DNA of 64,000 nt from Pyrrhosoma nymphula. Taxonomy: Eukaryota > Arthropoda > Insecta > Odonata > Coenagrionidae. Position 1 is the first letter of the stretch. The number at the start of each line of letters is the position of its first letter. Positions 9,871-22,340 of this stretch are shown here, piece after piece. The stretch lies in assembly GCA_963573305.1 (NCBI GenBank), contig OY754329.1:147633266-147697265 (forward strand), written 5' to 3'. The notes under the pieces were generated by a model. That model had not been told where the DNA came from, made no database searches, and was given only the letters and a program-made list of their open reading frames with translations. A program made the position numbers and the translations under genes.

Positions 9871-11145
9871 GATAACCTGATTGAGAAGAAGAAAGGGTCC
9901 GTATTAGGGAAAGATAACGTCTCATTTATTCCCTAGATTGATTTTCCAAAAGGGAGCGGGTAAAGGTAAGGAATTGGAGATGAGACAAAGTTTAGTCAAG
10001 ACGATCGCGTTGGGCTCGCGGATGTGCCACTGGTGTGTTTCGCTAGTTCTAAAGCGCACGAGACGAACATACAAGAGGCGGAAGGGCGACCTTTGCAAAG
10101 GCGTAGGGAGAGAGAGAGAATGATAGAACGCTACTTGGCTTTCACTTATTTATTTCGGACTTGGAAACAAAGGGTTTTCCAATACTTTCTTTCTAGTTTA
10201 AGAGAATTCCTGACCATTCAAATGAATCCTGATCAAATTACGACTGGAAGGAGAATCTATTTTTTATTTATCTACCAAAGTAATCATTAAACTCATCCTG
10301 GGGTCGCATTTTAGGTTACAAAATAAATGTCTAGTTCCTTTTCATTATCTACTAGAGACCCTCCCACAGAAATATTGTAGTCCAATCACTTTCACCGTCA
10401 ATATCCTATTTCATGCCCTTTATAATGTTTTACATCACATAAAAAGTTTTTCTAACTGGATTATACATTGAAGCGTAGACTTAAGAAATATGACCCCAAG
10501 AGGAAGGTTTAACGTACCATTCTAAGTCATTTTTCACCAAATTCTTTACTTTATGGTACAACAGAATTCATATCATAGAGGTTTTACCGCTCTTCTCGTC
10601 AGTATTTCTGGAACCCATGCATTAAATAATGGGAATAAAATACCAAGCATTTTAATTTTTACTAATAAAGAAGATTTATCCGAAAAACATCCATTATCGT
10701 CCAGAATTATTGGCAGTACGTACACCGCCAGAGTACAATACTGATACTAGAAATCATTGAGCAACCCCAAGAGAAAACATTCGGAATAATCTTCGGCAGA
10801 ATAAGGAGCTGAGAATTCCGAAATGCCATCAAGTCGTTACATGGGTTTCCTGCCTTCACCACCGAGTTGCTTTCGACCCTCGACCCCCGTCCACATAACG
10901 GACGGCCCCGAATGGTGATTTGTCGCCGAGAACTACAAAACACACTCTGCGTGCCTCCAGCGAGGAGAGGGAAACGAATGTGCATCGGCCCTCAAAGTTC
11001 CCGAGGAAGGAGAGTGGAGTCGCCTCCTTGGTTAATGCTTTTCCACCCACCCTCGTCCCGTCTCTCCATCGAGCGGCAATCGGAAGCGCGCGGTGGGAAT
11101 AAAGGAGCGATAAAGAGGAGCAAGCGAGAAGATATATACACACGA
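9871..11145. other. Non-coding DNA
   Basis: Moderately purine-rich to about 10130, then AT-rich, then a more GC-rich and CpG-containing interval from about 10850 to 11100. Short frames on both strands overlap without a recognisable domain. The CpG-containing part could be regulatory, but no core promoter motif decides it. Confidence 0.35.
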
Positions 11146-11330
11146 ACGCACACACTTTGGGAAGTGGAGGGAGAGAGAGATAGAGGGAAGAGTAAGGAGG
11201 AGGAGGAAGGGCGGAAGAGGTCCCGGGGGTCGGCGCTGAAAAGCTTCTCAAAAGGCAATGGTGGTCAGGATGCGATGCGAATGTTGGTGGAGAAAGAGAG
11301 ACGAAGAGGGCAAAAGTAGAAGTGGGTGGA
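11146..11330 (+). repeat. GA-rich polypurine block
   Basis: Dominated by GGGAGAGAGAGATAGAGGG and GGAGGAGGAGGAAGGG motifs on the plus strand. The overlapping frames are Arg/Glu/Gly-rich on plus and Ser/Leu/Pro-rich on minus and are not credible proteins. Confidence 0.5.
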
Positions 11331-12599
11331 CGGTTCAAGGAAGGCTCGGGAGGGTTCCGGAGGAGGAGGCTGAGGTAAACTAGAAATCCATGAGTAAGAA
11401 GGGGGATGATGAGACAAGGGTGCTTGCGAGTGCGGTAAGGCTCAATGTAATTAACTACAGTTTCTTGACATTACTTCGCTCAAAATGCTTTCATAGTTTT
11501 AAGTGCCAACGATAGCTAACATTGAGTGGGAGACCGTGGAGAGAAAATTAGTGATTCATGCGATGACAATCATCATTACTATTCTACATATGCTTAAGCT
11601 TAACTTTTATTTGTATATCCTTCCATCGCCCCTTAATATTTTCGTAAAATGCCTCCAAATACACCTAAAGTATCGCAGATGGTAATAAAAATTCCCATCA
11701 AACAAAAATTAGGCTGAAATTGTCATGGAGTGTTTTCTGGTACACGGTAGGGAAGTAAAATACATATCCAAATTCTTTTGCATCACTTGTTTCTTTTCCT
11801 CTTACAACATCCAAAGTTTGGGAAAAAAATATTTCAGCAATTCTGCTAAGACTTTTTTGTTTCTTGTTTAAATTAAAAAAAATGATTAAAGAGCCACGTT
11901 CTCAAGCATCGAATGTAAAAAATCCAAAAACAGACAAGCAGAGCTCAGCTTGTAAGATTGACTTCAGCCGGCAGGTGCACCAGGCAACACGACAGGTGCA
12001 TTTTAATACGATTTAGTACCTATAGAGTACATGGTTCACGTGTTCCAATAAATTAAAATATTCATTTCCTCCAGCACATTAAGTAAGACACTGACAGGCA
12101 AAACTACTACCAAATAATTTTATAAGTTGCTTCCTTTTGGGGTAAGTACCTACTGCCAGCAAAGTCAAATTATTATCCACTGACCGAGGAAACTCTCTCT
12201 TAAGGATTTCTTCCACTATGCCTTACTCTTCATGACGCTTTTTTTTTAACACTAACGTATTGCTTTTTACACACTCACTTGGTCCTAAAATTTTGGCTTT
12301 TGAAAATATACTACAATAATATGGTCTACTGTTCCTTTTACAGCAATCACATATCTATGATAAAGCGTTTCGTTATTCTACTCACATCCATTCTTTCTCC
12401 AAGGCCAAATCAACGAAGCAAACTCCTTACACGCATGGCATTCAATTCTCGGAACGTATAAACGGAACCATAGTTTTCGGTTGAGTGAAGGCCTTACATT
12501 ATATGTTGCTTATTAAAGCTGAAGATTTAATTTAGAATCCAATCTCCCGGATTGTCGCCTCTTTTAATGGCCTTTGTCCTTACCAATGGAATCCTCGAT
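11331..12599. other. AT-rich non-coding DNA
   Basis: No gene, RNA or repeat family recognised. It contains ordinary A/T homopolymer runs only. Confidence 0.45.
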
Positions 12600-12765
12600 T
12601 GGCCTTGAGGACGCGAATATCAAGTTCCTTGAAATAGTCTCTTCATCGTATCAGGAACCCTGTGAAGCGTGGAAGTACGTGCATTGGCAAGGCAAACTCA
12701 AGTTCCGCGGTTTGATTCATGGTCCGATCGAAATTTCTCCTCGGCTATTATCAAAATTTACATAA
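12600..12765 (+). repeat. Possible SINE-like fragment
   Basis: GTGCATTGGCAAGGCAAAC followed by TCCGCGGTTTGATTC resembles, with gaps, the GTGAATTGGCCCGGCAAGGC and TCCGTGGTTT of the SINE-like unit at 5630-5665. The second part also resembles a B box. The match is short and the assignment tentative. Confidence 0.25.
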
Positions 12766-12816
12766 GATTATGGAATACACATAAACGGAAAAAAATACAC
12801 CCAAGCGTACTTCACT

Positions 12817-12874
12817 GATGGTAGCCCACCCATGATGGTAGCCCACCCATGAGGTAGCCCACCCATGATGGTAG
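12817..12874. repeat. 17-bp tandem repeat, about 3.4 copies
   Basis: The unit GATGGTAGCCCACCCAT repeats at 12817, 12834 and (one base shorter) 12851, followed by a partial GATGGTAG. Copies are almost identical, consistent with a young minisatellite from slippage. No coding frame runs through it. Confidence 0.9.
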
Positions 12875-15175
12875 AACACAAGGACAAATAGGAGGTCGTT
12901 TCTTAGTTGGTGGAAGGACGGAGAGAAAGGGACAAAAGAGCAGGCAAAGGTGATCGACTGAGTGCAGGCGAAGAATGATGGAATGGACTTATAATGCTGG
13001 TCGAAGGAATAGATGAACTAGTAGAGGCTACCAGTCTAACCACCATATGTTAGATCCTTCACATTATCCGCTTTGATTAATATATAATATATTTCAGTTT
13101 AACGTGCCGCGACGGCTCGGGTCATTACAAACTTGCTGTATGCTTCTTTCCCACAGTGGCAACAGCACTTGAAAGAATTGAAGAATCACCCCCTCTGAAT
13201 TGTAGCCGATGCCCAGCAATGATCAACTTGGGTGATCGTGAGGGAACCGGTATTTCCACAGTGGCAGGCTGTTTCCCACTCACTTTGATTCCCTGGTTCG
13301 TGGGTATACTTGCGATGTATGGAGGTAGATAACTGATATACATCGTCAAATACAGTCAGTCAAGGCTCAGTAACGCTTAGCTGTCTCAAAAGAAAATACA
13401 TTTCACCTATTAGGTGTAACTCAGGGGAAACATTTTGCTTTGTCAAAAATCACATCATTTTAAAATCAAATTTAACTTGAGAGACAGTAGCTTTTCCTTT
13501 GTAATTCTTACTGAGGTGTATTTCCACAATAAGATTTAAACGGCTTCACTTCTTCAACCTAACATGGGTATAGGATTACCGTGGATTCACTTCGGTGAGG
13601 TGATAATGTGTGAACTGTCGGCCAGGTCACCCTGGTCACCTGACCGACGCGACGGTTCATTTACAGCCTGACGACAGTATTGACTCCATTCATTGAAAAT
13701 TATTAGTTCATTTAGTCCTTATGAGCACCATGGTTAGAAAAATGCTTTATCATGACTCCGATGAAAACAATATTATTACAAACGAAAGCAAGGATTGTAA
13801 CTGGGTATAGATACCGCAACTAGCAAATTGAATGAAACAAATTAGATTAGTAATTATTTTTCCAGATAAAAAGAACCAAAGGAATTTAATCTCATTAAGA
13901 GAATTTTGGGTGCATTAAATACAAAATGACCGGTGACACAGACAATTTTACCGAAATGACAGAAGAGAAGAAATGGTAAAATGAAGGGAAGTATGAAATT
14001 GGATTGAAAATGAGATAGGACAGAAGCAAAGAAGGATGAAGCACATGTGAAGTTGGCCCTTGGGCCTTCCAAGTCAACAAAGGGTGGGCTCAATGACGAA
14101 AGGAAGGGGAAACTCGAAGTGGGAAGAAAGCCTTAGGAAATACTGTTAGAAGAAAAGTTGAGGGGATGAAAGGCGACATTCCACACACTCTGTTTGGCTT
14201 GTTCAGCAGCTAAAAGAAAAATATACTTGTGTCCTGTCATATCAATCATGTAAACAAAGCATTCTCCGTCATGCGCCACCACAATGCGTCTGATACCCAA
14301 TAGGGAGGAAAAGAACACGAAATTGATCGGTCAACAGAGAGGCGGAAACACGTACGTAAAGCTCAATGTGATGACAACAGCAGAATACGAAAGGTCTTCA
14401 TCCGTATCTGTACAATGCATCAAGGATATTTGTCCAATATCTTACCAGTGATTACAGAGAGTGTTAAGGAAAACATTGCTATACTTTTTTTGATAATATT
14501 TACCGGCACTATTCGCCAAACAGCATTACAACACAATCATCAAAACAAACTGCTCGATAAAACTTATTTTTCTTTGGGATAGGAATTATGGAATAAGTAA
14601 TGCTGAATTGGGGTGATAATTTTATGAATTAAATATCATAAATCCATATGTCTTGATATTGTAACACAACCAATAACACTGGATATGTTGATTTCATTGC
14701 TAGCAGCCATATCCGTTTAGCCACCTCCAGGTTTAACGAATAGGCTCGTAAAAAATTAGATCGAAACGGTGGTTATGATTTTCGGAAAATCACTCAGATT
14801 GGATCGGTTGTATAATGAATACAACAATCACAGAGGAAACAAAGGAATAAACATTATGAATATAATGAAATTAAATTTCAATCATATTTGAACGGGAAAC
14901 CATACGGTCACTAATCTAACGGCCTACCCTGGTAATAAACAGCAAATGTGATTACAGCTGTTACGTATTTTACAGTTAAGAGAATAACTCAGTTCGTAAA
15001 CTTGACCTCACTGTCATACATGCCCTCAAAATTGTAACATTTAACACTATGCCGCCCTCTTTCCTCTAGATCACCAGAATGTACGGCTGAAGAACTAAGA
15101 TCTAAATTTAGATCTTTTTAAGTAAGTATTTACCTTCGGAGAACGTCCTACAACATGTGACTGCATTCACCGAAT
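12875..15175. other. Non-coding DNA
   Basis: No gene recognised. It holds an imperfect hairpin at 13611-13659 (listed separately), a perfect 18-bp palindrome AGATCTAAATTTAGATCT at about 15099-15116, and a purine-leaning stretch at about 13960-14160. Confidence 0.4.
13611..13659. repeat. Imperfect hairpin
   Basis: TGAAC..GTCGG..CAGGTCACC on the left can pair with GGTCACCTG..CCGAC..GGTTCA on the right, with a 4-5-nt bulge. GGTCACC is also repeated directly in the loop. The stem is short for a pre-miRNA. It may be a relic of a small palindromic element. Confidence 0.3.
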
Positions 15176-16050
15176 TGGGGTTGAGTGATGGGAGCAGGGA
15201 TACGGAGGAAAAAGAGAGGAAACGACTATCAAAAGTGGAAGAGGAAGTACAAACTTCTTTCCACATCTGAGGAGGCAGCAAGATAGACCCGATCTCTATT
15301 TTCCGTGTCGTGATGGATTAAGGAGATAAAAACGTTGATTGGTCAGAAAGGAGTGGATGAGTTCGTCCCGAGGATAAGGTTCCCGAGGAGGACGATGTGT
15401 GAGTGTGAAGGGGGTCAGGCTGTTATGTGGGCATCTGCGTGGGTTCTGGTGTGCGGGTGTGTGAGGGAAAAAGAAGACAGAACAATGGGTGAGAGTTAAA
15501 GTGAGGGTGTGAGAAGAAAGAGAGAGGAAGACAAGAGAAGAAGAAGTAAGGAGGAGGAGGTGTGGGATGACCGAGAGGAGACGGGGGGAGGGATTTTGGG
15601 GAGAGTGGGTAGCGAGAATAGGGAAGCAATTTGTGGATGGCATCGGGGGGAGGAGGGAAGAAGACGGAAGAGAGGATGGATAGAGAGAGAGAGAGAAGAA
15701 AAGGCGAGTGGGTGGGGTGACAATGAACGAGCGGCAGCCGTTGGGGGTGGGGAATAAGGGATTAAGGGGGTTTGGGGATGAGAAAGGATGTGATTGGGGG
15801 ATGGGAGTGGGTGATGGGACGAGAAACGTACCTACCACCACATCCGCCACCACCACCGCCGCCCTTTATATAAAGACCCGTATTCTGGAGACAGAACAAG
15901 TTGAAGGAGGCGTTCGGGAAAGTTCTAGCTCAACTCTCCCAAGAAAGAGGGTGGAAGTAGGGAGGGGGTTGCAGGTGGCGAGGGGGCCTTGAGGGTGGAG
16001 ATGCTCCGTCGGAGTGGAGGAGGAGTAGCTGAAGAGGAGGAGCAGGTAGG
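15176..16050 (+). repeat. G/A-rich polypurine block with embedded TATA-like sequence
   Basis: From about 15180 to 15830 the plus strand is mostly purine, with GAGGAGGAGG, (GA)n near 15682-15698 and many GGGGG runs. A short CACCACCACCGCCGCC run and the palindromic TATA-like CTTTATATAAAG (15864-15875) follow, then purine-rich sequence again. The minus-strand frame of 186 codons and other frames are Ser/Pro/Leu-rich compositional artefacts. The TATA-like site next to a GC-rich edge could belong to a promoter, but no transcript start or coding exon is visible. Confidence 0.5.
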
Positions 16051-17000
16051 CACTGCGAAGAGAGAGATTCAGCCGCTCGGATGCGGGAGAAGGGGTTCTC
16101 TTAACAAAGCGTCCTTACCCAGTCGAGTAGTAAATGAGTGTGCTCCGGACCCATTCTTCAATCACAGAGAAAAGCGCCGAAATTAGATTCGACAAATATG
16201 CACTCGCCTGTGCGCGCACCGGCTCTCATCAGGGAGTGAGTGAACACCCGGCGTAAGTATGAATACCGATTAATATGCATGAGGATAACTTTCGGCTGGA
16301 GGTGACGAAGATTAGATCGGCTCTCCATGAAATGGAAACCAATCTGAACGAATAACAGCGCAGCATAAAACCGCCATTTTTGAGAAAATTGCAGCAATGA
16401 TGACAATAAAAATTATCACCGGATTTTTCAATTAGTCTACATGATAAATGCTGCGGGAACGTTTAAAATAGACAGAGAAGCATCTAACGTACAAAAAAGT
16501 TAACAGAGCCCGGAAGTTTGTGTACCGGTCACACCTGAAAATAAACACGTGTTTGGAACGAACATGGAAGTAGACATGGAAGGCCGAACAATAAGACTAA
16601 TGAACCGTTTTAAGACGCAATAAAGGGAGAATGAATGTAAAACATCCATCATCGCTTAAACGAATAAGTATTACATAAGGAAGAATGAGAAGTTGAAGTA
16701 ACAAAAACATCGAGACTGGAGTACTAATGATAACGGGAAAAACCCTTCCCTCATTTGGGAACCCAAGAGAGTCCTCTCGGATTTTCTCTGGCCAGTCACT
16801 CGAAGGCGCACAGAGGAGCTGCCGAAAGGGCAGATTTATCGTCGCGCCATAGTTAAGAATTGATTACGCAGGCTTGGGAGCGAGGAGCATGCAAATAATT
16901 ACATTCCAGCAAAACCGAAATAATGAAAGAAAAAAGTCTTGCAACGCGCGTCGTCCTTTGTCAATTCTTCTTGGAAACCCCCGGCGAGACCCTAGGGAGC
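16051..17000. other. Non-coding DNA
   Basis: No gene or repeat recognised. Some CpG-containing sequence lies at about 16070-16250, otherwise AT-rich. Confidence 0.4.
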
Positions 17001-17625
17001 GCCAATCCACCGATAATAGCAAAGGCTAATAAAAGGCGAACAAAAAGGGGCAAGCTAAGGGAGAGAGGAAGGGAACGAGAGAGAAAGGCAAGAAAGGGAG
17101 GCAGGGAGATGAAGAAAAAACAGCCTCCGGACATTAATTCATTAAATTGGCCGGCAGGGCGACGGGAGCGGGACGAAAGGAAAGTGAAGAGGGAACAATA
17201 AAGAGAGAAGGAGAGGGAAGTTGATAGAGAAGGGAGAGAAAAGGAGAGAGACAGCTCCATCACACGGGATTTAAGAAGGAAAAAGGAGGTAGAGTGAGAG
17301 AGAGGGAGAGCAGGTGACAAAAGGACTCGGCGATTAAAAAGAGTGGTGTAGCGACGGGAGAGTTTTCGTCGGGGGAAGAATAAAAAGAAAAGACAAAGGG
17401 AGGGCTGGGGTGAGTGTTGGGTAGGAGGGGAGACGATGGGTTGGGAGGGGAATCGTGCAGAGAGAAAAAGTATAGGAAGAAGGAAGGAAGGAGGAAAGGC
17501 GAAGACGAGCGCGAGAAACGTCAGCCGGAAGAGGGAAGGGGGGAGGCTGGGGGAGTGGGAAGAAAAACCGGGAGAGCGGACGCAAAGGGAAGAAAGAGAC
17601 GGACCAGGTGAAGGAGGCTTACCTT
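17001..17625 (+). repeat. GA-rich polypurine block
   Basis: More than 500 bp of mostly A and G on the plus strand (GGGAGAGAGGAAGGGAACG, GGAAGGAAGGAGG and similar), broken by short mixed sequence. The long frames in several phases are shadows. No gene recognised. Confidence 0.55.
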
Positions 17626-18115
17626 AAATGGGAGAGACTAGGAAATGCTGGAGGGGATTCAAACATTTCAACATTTATCCAATCACTTAACACCTAAATT
17701 TTACGCTCAATTACCCAATGGCATTTCTTCTTGTGGACATGATATCGAATTTCTAAGATAGCTCAAAGTATGGTTATTTTCACTGAGTGATGTCAAAATA
17801 TTTTTAATGCTTTTATTTGAAATGAGCTTTCCTTCAATTTCCTATCTCCAATCTATTGTAAAAGAGTTGATTTATGTTTTACTTTTTTGTGTTGGATTGA
17901 TCATCAGTTAACTAATACTTTGTGCAATTTATTTTGTGCATTTCATGCAAGGACACTTTTTTGTAAACGAGATTAGTAACGTATTTGTATTACTGCTTAC
18001 AGCTGCCGAATAATTCCTTCATTAACCAAGGAGGGACAACTCCTCTACGAGAAATTTCTCTTATTAATTCCCGAATATCACTCCTTTTCACTGTAATTCT
18101 TCATGCAATGGGCAA
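17626..18115. other. AT-rich spacer
   Basis: A/T-rich sequence between two GC-rich blocks. Nothing recognisable. Confidence 0.45.
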
Positions 18116-18770
18116 TTATTGATATTGTGAGGAAGAGTGCAAAGCAGGACGAGACGAGGAATGGGGATATCTAAGGGTGGGTGAATGGGTGGTCTGGCAG
18201 GGGAGTGAAAGGAGATGGGAGCGCAGATAGGACGGGAGGCCGGGGAGAGCTTTAGGATCTGGAGACTTGAGAAGAAGGAGGAGAGGGCTGAGGGCGGATA
18301 AGACGGCGGGGGGTGGTGAAGAAGGGAGCGTCAAAGGAGGGGGTGGGACCACCAATTCTCGCCCCCAAGACGTGAAAGCAATGCATGATGCGAGCAGTGG
18401 GGGGCAGGCGAGGAGCACCGGAGGGACAGCGGGGATTGACGCTGCCGGCGAAGGCGGAGGCTGAGCTGGCGGATGCCCTTCGAGCGGCACACCCGCCCCC
18501 GCCGCGCTCTTCGATCCCGGTCCCCGCTGACCCTCCGTCACTGCCCAATTCACCTGCCTCACCTATCCGTCCACCCCCACCCCACCAACACCGCTAACTC
18601 ACTCCACGCCAAGTGCAAACCCCTTCCTTTTCACACTTGGGGACCTTCAACACCTCTTCACTATCAATTTTTGGGTCCAACCTTTTTTTTCCTACATCAT
18701 TCTTTTCCCATCTTCGTTCTCAGTCTTCCAAAAACGTCAGGATCGCTCGAGTTAACTGATCGACCACAAT
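18116..18770. other. GC-rich island with purine-to-pyrimidine switch
   Basis: The plus strand is purine-rich from about 18120 to 18475 and switches to pyrimidine-rich from about 18480 to 18760 (CACCCGCCCCCGCC, CCACCCCCACCCCACC). CpG dinucleotides are frequent around the switch. Open frames on both strands across it are compositional. Islands with the same switch occur at 22.8-23.8, 32.4-33.1 and 47.8-48.6 kb. This could mark regulatory or nucleosome-depleted DNA, with no direct evidence of transcription. Confidence 0.45.
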
Positions 18771-21749
18771 GATGATTCCTTTCGATCGGCCGAAATACCA
18801 CGCAGCTGCGGAGTGCTTCCAAAGGAAGGAGGAAGTGGTGTAGAGATTGCCAACCTAAAATTATTTGTACCTTACTATCCGATACCAGATGGTAGACAGG
18901 CAGGAGGTTAGGCCACCAGTCATCATTTATGTATTTTTGTAAATAATATGCTCAACATGAAAGTGATTACGTAAAGCAATGTGTGTGCAATGTCCTGACC
19001 TAGTAGCTCAGTAGTGGTTCAGTTTAAGTTTTGAATTGTTTGAAGGTAATGGAATCATTAAATCTCTCGGTCCGAATCTATATGTTCATTGTTTTATCAG
19101 AGGAGCGGAATGTTCTGGAATAGTATGGAGCCGAATATTATCCTCAAAGTAGGAATTAGATTTGAGTTGCTTTCTTAGTGATTGTAGGGACTCGTATCAA
19201 TGTTTTTACAATAACCCGCCTGCACTTTCATTTTCTTGCTATTGTTTTTACATATCCCGCTGACTTTATTTGGACTTAACATATTTATTTAAAAAAAGCT
19301 TTCTAAGACAGATCTTCCATACTTGCCACATATTCAGCTACGCCCGATGCGCCGCGACGTGAGACAAAAATATGAAATATTTACTCCCATCTTTATACCA
19401 CTCAGAAGATCGCATGCGTATTTTGAAACAATTTTCTCAATTCTCTGATTAATGCTTCCGTTTCCGTCGGTAATTCTTCCGGAATGAGTATATGTTTTGG
19501 TATTCTAATGAATTCTCTACCCCTCGCCAAATTTGACGAGTGGTTCACTTTAGTTTAAAACTCCACTAATTGAGAAATGAAAGCAACTTTCCTCAAGGAC
19601 TTAGTCGAAGATTAGAAGGAGTACATAAATACTGCAGAGAATAAGCAATTTATTTTGGGGAAATTTTTGAGTACTTGTGTTTTACACATAACCTACTGAC
19701 GTCCTAATTGTGGCGGTCAATCTGTTTGTACGTAACTGAAGTTCGATTTTGTCTCCTCATTGCACGCGTTATCCTATTTCCCAATTTACTGCATTATTTA
19801 AATTTATCAATTCAAGTTGCACTGTATAATTTTAAGCAATATTAGTATTGCAGAGAACTTCGTCATTATTTATTCCTATTTACTCTTTGCTTTGCAACGA
19901 AACTCAAACGAACATAAAAAGTTTACTGGATCGAAGTAGATTATTTATAGGGTTCTTTTCTCATTTCTAGAACGACGTTACAAAATGGCATAAGTGTAAG
20001 TATTAGTAAAGAATACAGGCCAACTCCGGTAAAACTACTTTTTCAACTGAATCACTCACTGATAGTGCCATATCCATGATAGTAAGGGATTCAGGAACGT
20101 GAAGAAATCTTAATTACAAGAATATATCAGAAATACATATAGCCTGCCTTAAATTCTATATATTCTACCTCACTTGCCGAAATAAAAATTCCCCTCACCT
20201 CTCCCGCTCGATCGACACCCTACAGCCTTTGAGGAACCCTTCTATACAAATACATGAATCATCCGCTTTACTAGCCATTTCCAATATCAATTTAATTCAA
20301 CAATACCGTTCGTCCCCTTACCTAATTAAAAACCTGATACTCGTTCTCCGGCTTCCCCCACGTTAATTAAAAATGCATACTACATTAACAATATATGTCC
20401 ACGAAAAGATCTCGCTTTGAAACAAAATTCTCGTCATGATACTTCACAAGTAATTTTTAACTGGAGATTAAAAATTTTTTTTTTCCCTAAACAGGATCTG
20501 TTCTAAGTGACAACCAGTTTGTTTCTCACGAAACAATATTGCTACCGCTTCAATGCACCCGGTAAAAGGAGTTGCCAACGTAATGTACCCATTACGAGAA
20601 CTTCAATAGTCTTCGAAAAATTTCTTATCATTAACGGAGAAATTTACGTCAGAACTAACCTTTCAGATAACTAAGCAGGCTGATTGTTTTTTTCGGCATC
20701 TCGGCATGTTTCCGCTATATATTTATACACCGTTTTCATTCAAATCCGCAACCAGTGATTCAGAACCAACTTCTATGGATCCGTCTTTCTCAATCGCAAA
20801 AACCAAAAGCCACAGTTTTCTTTTCAGGTTTCCATTTCCGACCAAATCGGCATTCTGTCGCATATCCTCCACGCCCCTAAAAATCCGGATGCCTAACCCA
20901 CTTTTCTCATTCCTGAGAGGACCAACAATGTATATACCACACATGGCGATAGTTTACTATCGATATTCACAACCCTACCTTCCACTAAAGGTCTCCTTTC
21001 TTGCAAAGCAATTTCAGCCACGATTTCACGAGTATGACACTATCTCTGGGATCATGGTGTCTTGGACGGCTCGTCGATGCATTTTGAAGCAACAACGTTG
21101 GAAAAAGGAAGAATATGAACGTTGATAGCTCTCCTCCACAAATATATACTTTCAATTTCTCTTAAAAATTAAATTGCAGACGTTGAGCAAGGGAATTTTA
21201 ATTATATAATTATTATTCAAACATGAATTTTTCAGTGTTCTACACCATTTTCTCCCGAGTTAACAACAAGAATGTGTCAATCACTCATTGAATTCTGACT
21301 GGAAACGGAGATCTACGGTTTCAGACAATAAACGCCAGAAAACATTTATATATGCATTAATTTCAGCTGGAATAAGCCTAAGCCTAAGAAAATTTAAAAA
21401 CTCGTAATGAATTTTTTACGCTCCGTCGTAAGCAAATAAGTTCTTTTGACTATTCATGATGAATAAAACACATTGTAATCGACAACTTCCACCAAGTCCA
21501 GCCTAACACCATTATGTTTATTCTTTTGACTCGTTGCCCCTTAGGAACATTCTAGAGGCGAGTAGCTCTCCACAGCTCCAATAAGATCCTAAGGAATACT
21601 GTAGTCGGCTATTTTTAAGAGGAACGGGAGTCACCCAAACAACCAAGTAAAAATCGGCAGACAGAAAAATTATAACGCTGTGTATTGAGATACCTAAGGG
21701 TTTAATAATTATGTGTTAAAAAAATTACAGTTATATTTTATTTTCTTAT
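18771..21749. other. AT-rich non-coding DNA
   Basis: No gene recognised. A 139-codon frame at 20706-21125 has no known motif and lies in AT-rich sequence without a coding signature. A possible tRNA-like fragment at 19001-19080 is listed separately. Confidence 0.4.
19001..19080 (+). repeat. Possible degenerate tRNA or SINE head
   Basis: TAGTAGCTCAGTAGTGGTTC (19001-19020) resembles a tRNA D-arm/A box, and GGTCCGAATCTA (19069-19080) resembles a B box. The spacing is compatible with a pol III promoter. No cloverleaf can be drawn convincingly between them, so a decayed SINE head or tRNA pseudogene is more likely than a working tRNA. Confidence 0.3.
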
Positions 21750-22340
21750 TGGCAGTCATCAATACGAAGATTGTTTTATAGGAGCGCTCCACTCTATTAT
21801 CCTTTCGGCAAACCTAGGAATAAACCTTCTTTAGTCTAGTTAACGTCTCTAATGATTCAATTCATAGCCTCGGTCTTCCTCGGATATGAAAAAGTATGAA
21901 GACGAAACTCAATTCTGCTTGGTAAACTTATTTTAACCCGTGTATTGCATGTTTGTCAATGTGGCACACCCTTGGCTTTCGATTGGGCCTTGCATTGCTT
22001 CCATGACTGGTTTTGGTCATCGCCTAGGAACTGGGGGAACATGTGAAGCTCAATCTGAATTGGGGCAAGCGCTGTTGGTGTGGAATCACCTCATACTACA
22101 TACCCTGGAGGTGGCTTGTAAGGTATTTCGTAGATGTAATTCTTCCCATTCATTTTCCCTATGCCATTGTTTCCTACTGACTGCTTTTAGCAGAATGTGT
22201 CCAATCTGTTTAACTTTTTTCACATCCCTGAGTTTTCGTTAAATATTTTTCTCCTCAACTTTTTTTAGGGCTTCATTGGCGCCCTTTGTCCATTTGTTTT
22301 CAACATTCTTTGATAGCAACACAATTCCATTTATTCCGAT
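21750..22340 (-). mobile_element. LINE 3' region (post-RT and 3' UTR)
   Basis: On the minus strand 22330-22150 reads KNVENKWTKGANEALKKVEE, then after disruptions KQIGHILLKAV. This corresponds to the common LINE C-terminal segment RMLKIxWTDxxxNEEVLxRIxEE..RxxxWIGHILR. Toward 21750 lies CAGTCATCAATACGAAGATTG. A GTCATCAxTCxGAAGAxTGG-type motif at the 3' end is familiar from insect non-LTR elements, and a second copy is at about 51988-52010. The fragment is full of stops and is inactive. Confidence 0.6.

Noticed and set aside
12817..12874. CRISPR-like repeat array
   Set aside because: Units are head-to-tail without spacers, and the sequence is eukaryotic; a minisatellite.
15296..15856. 186-codon minus-strand frame
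   Set aside because: Ser/Pro/Leu-rich translation of a polypyrimidine strand; other phases and the opposite strand are equally open and no domain is visible.
15864..15875. CTTTATATAAAG as a promoter
   Set aside because: It is palindromic and thus undirected, with no initiator or exon identified; mentioned only within its block.
20706..21125. 139-codon frame with no low-complexity bias
   Set aside because: No recognisable domain, an overlapping frame on the other strand, and AT-rich context. I cannot support it as a gene.
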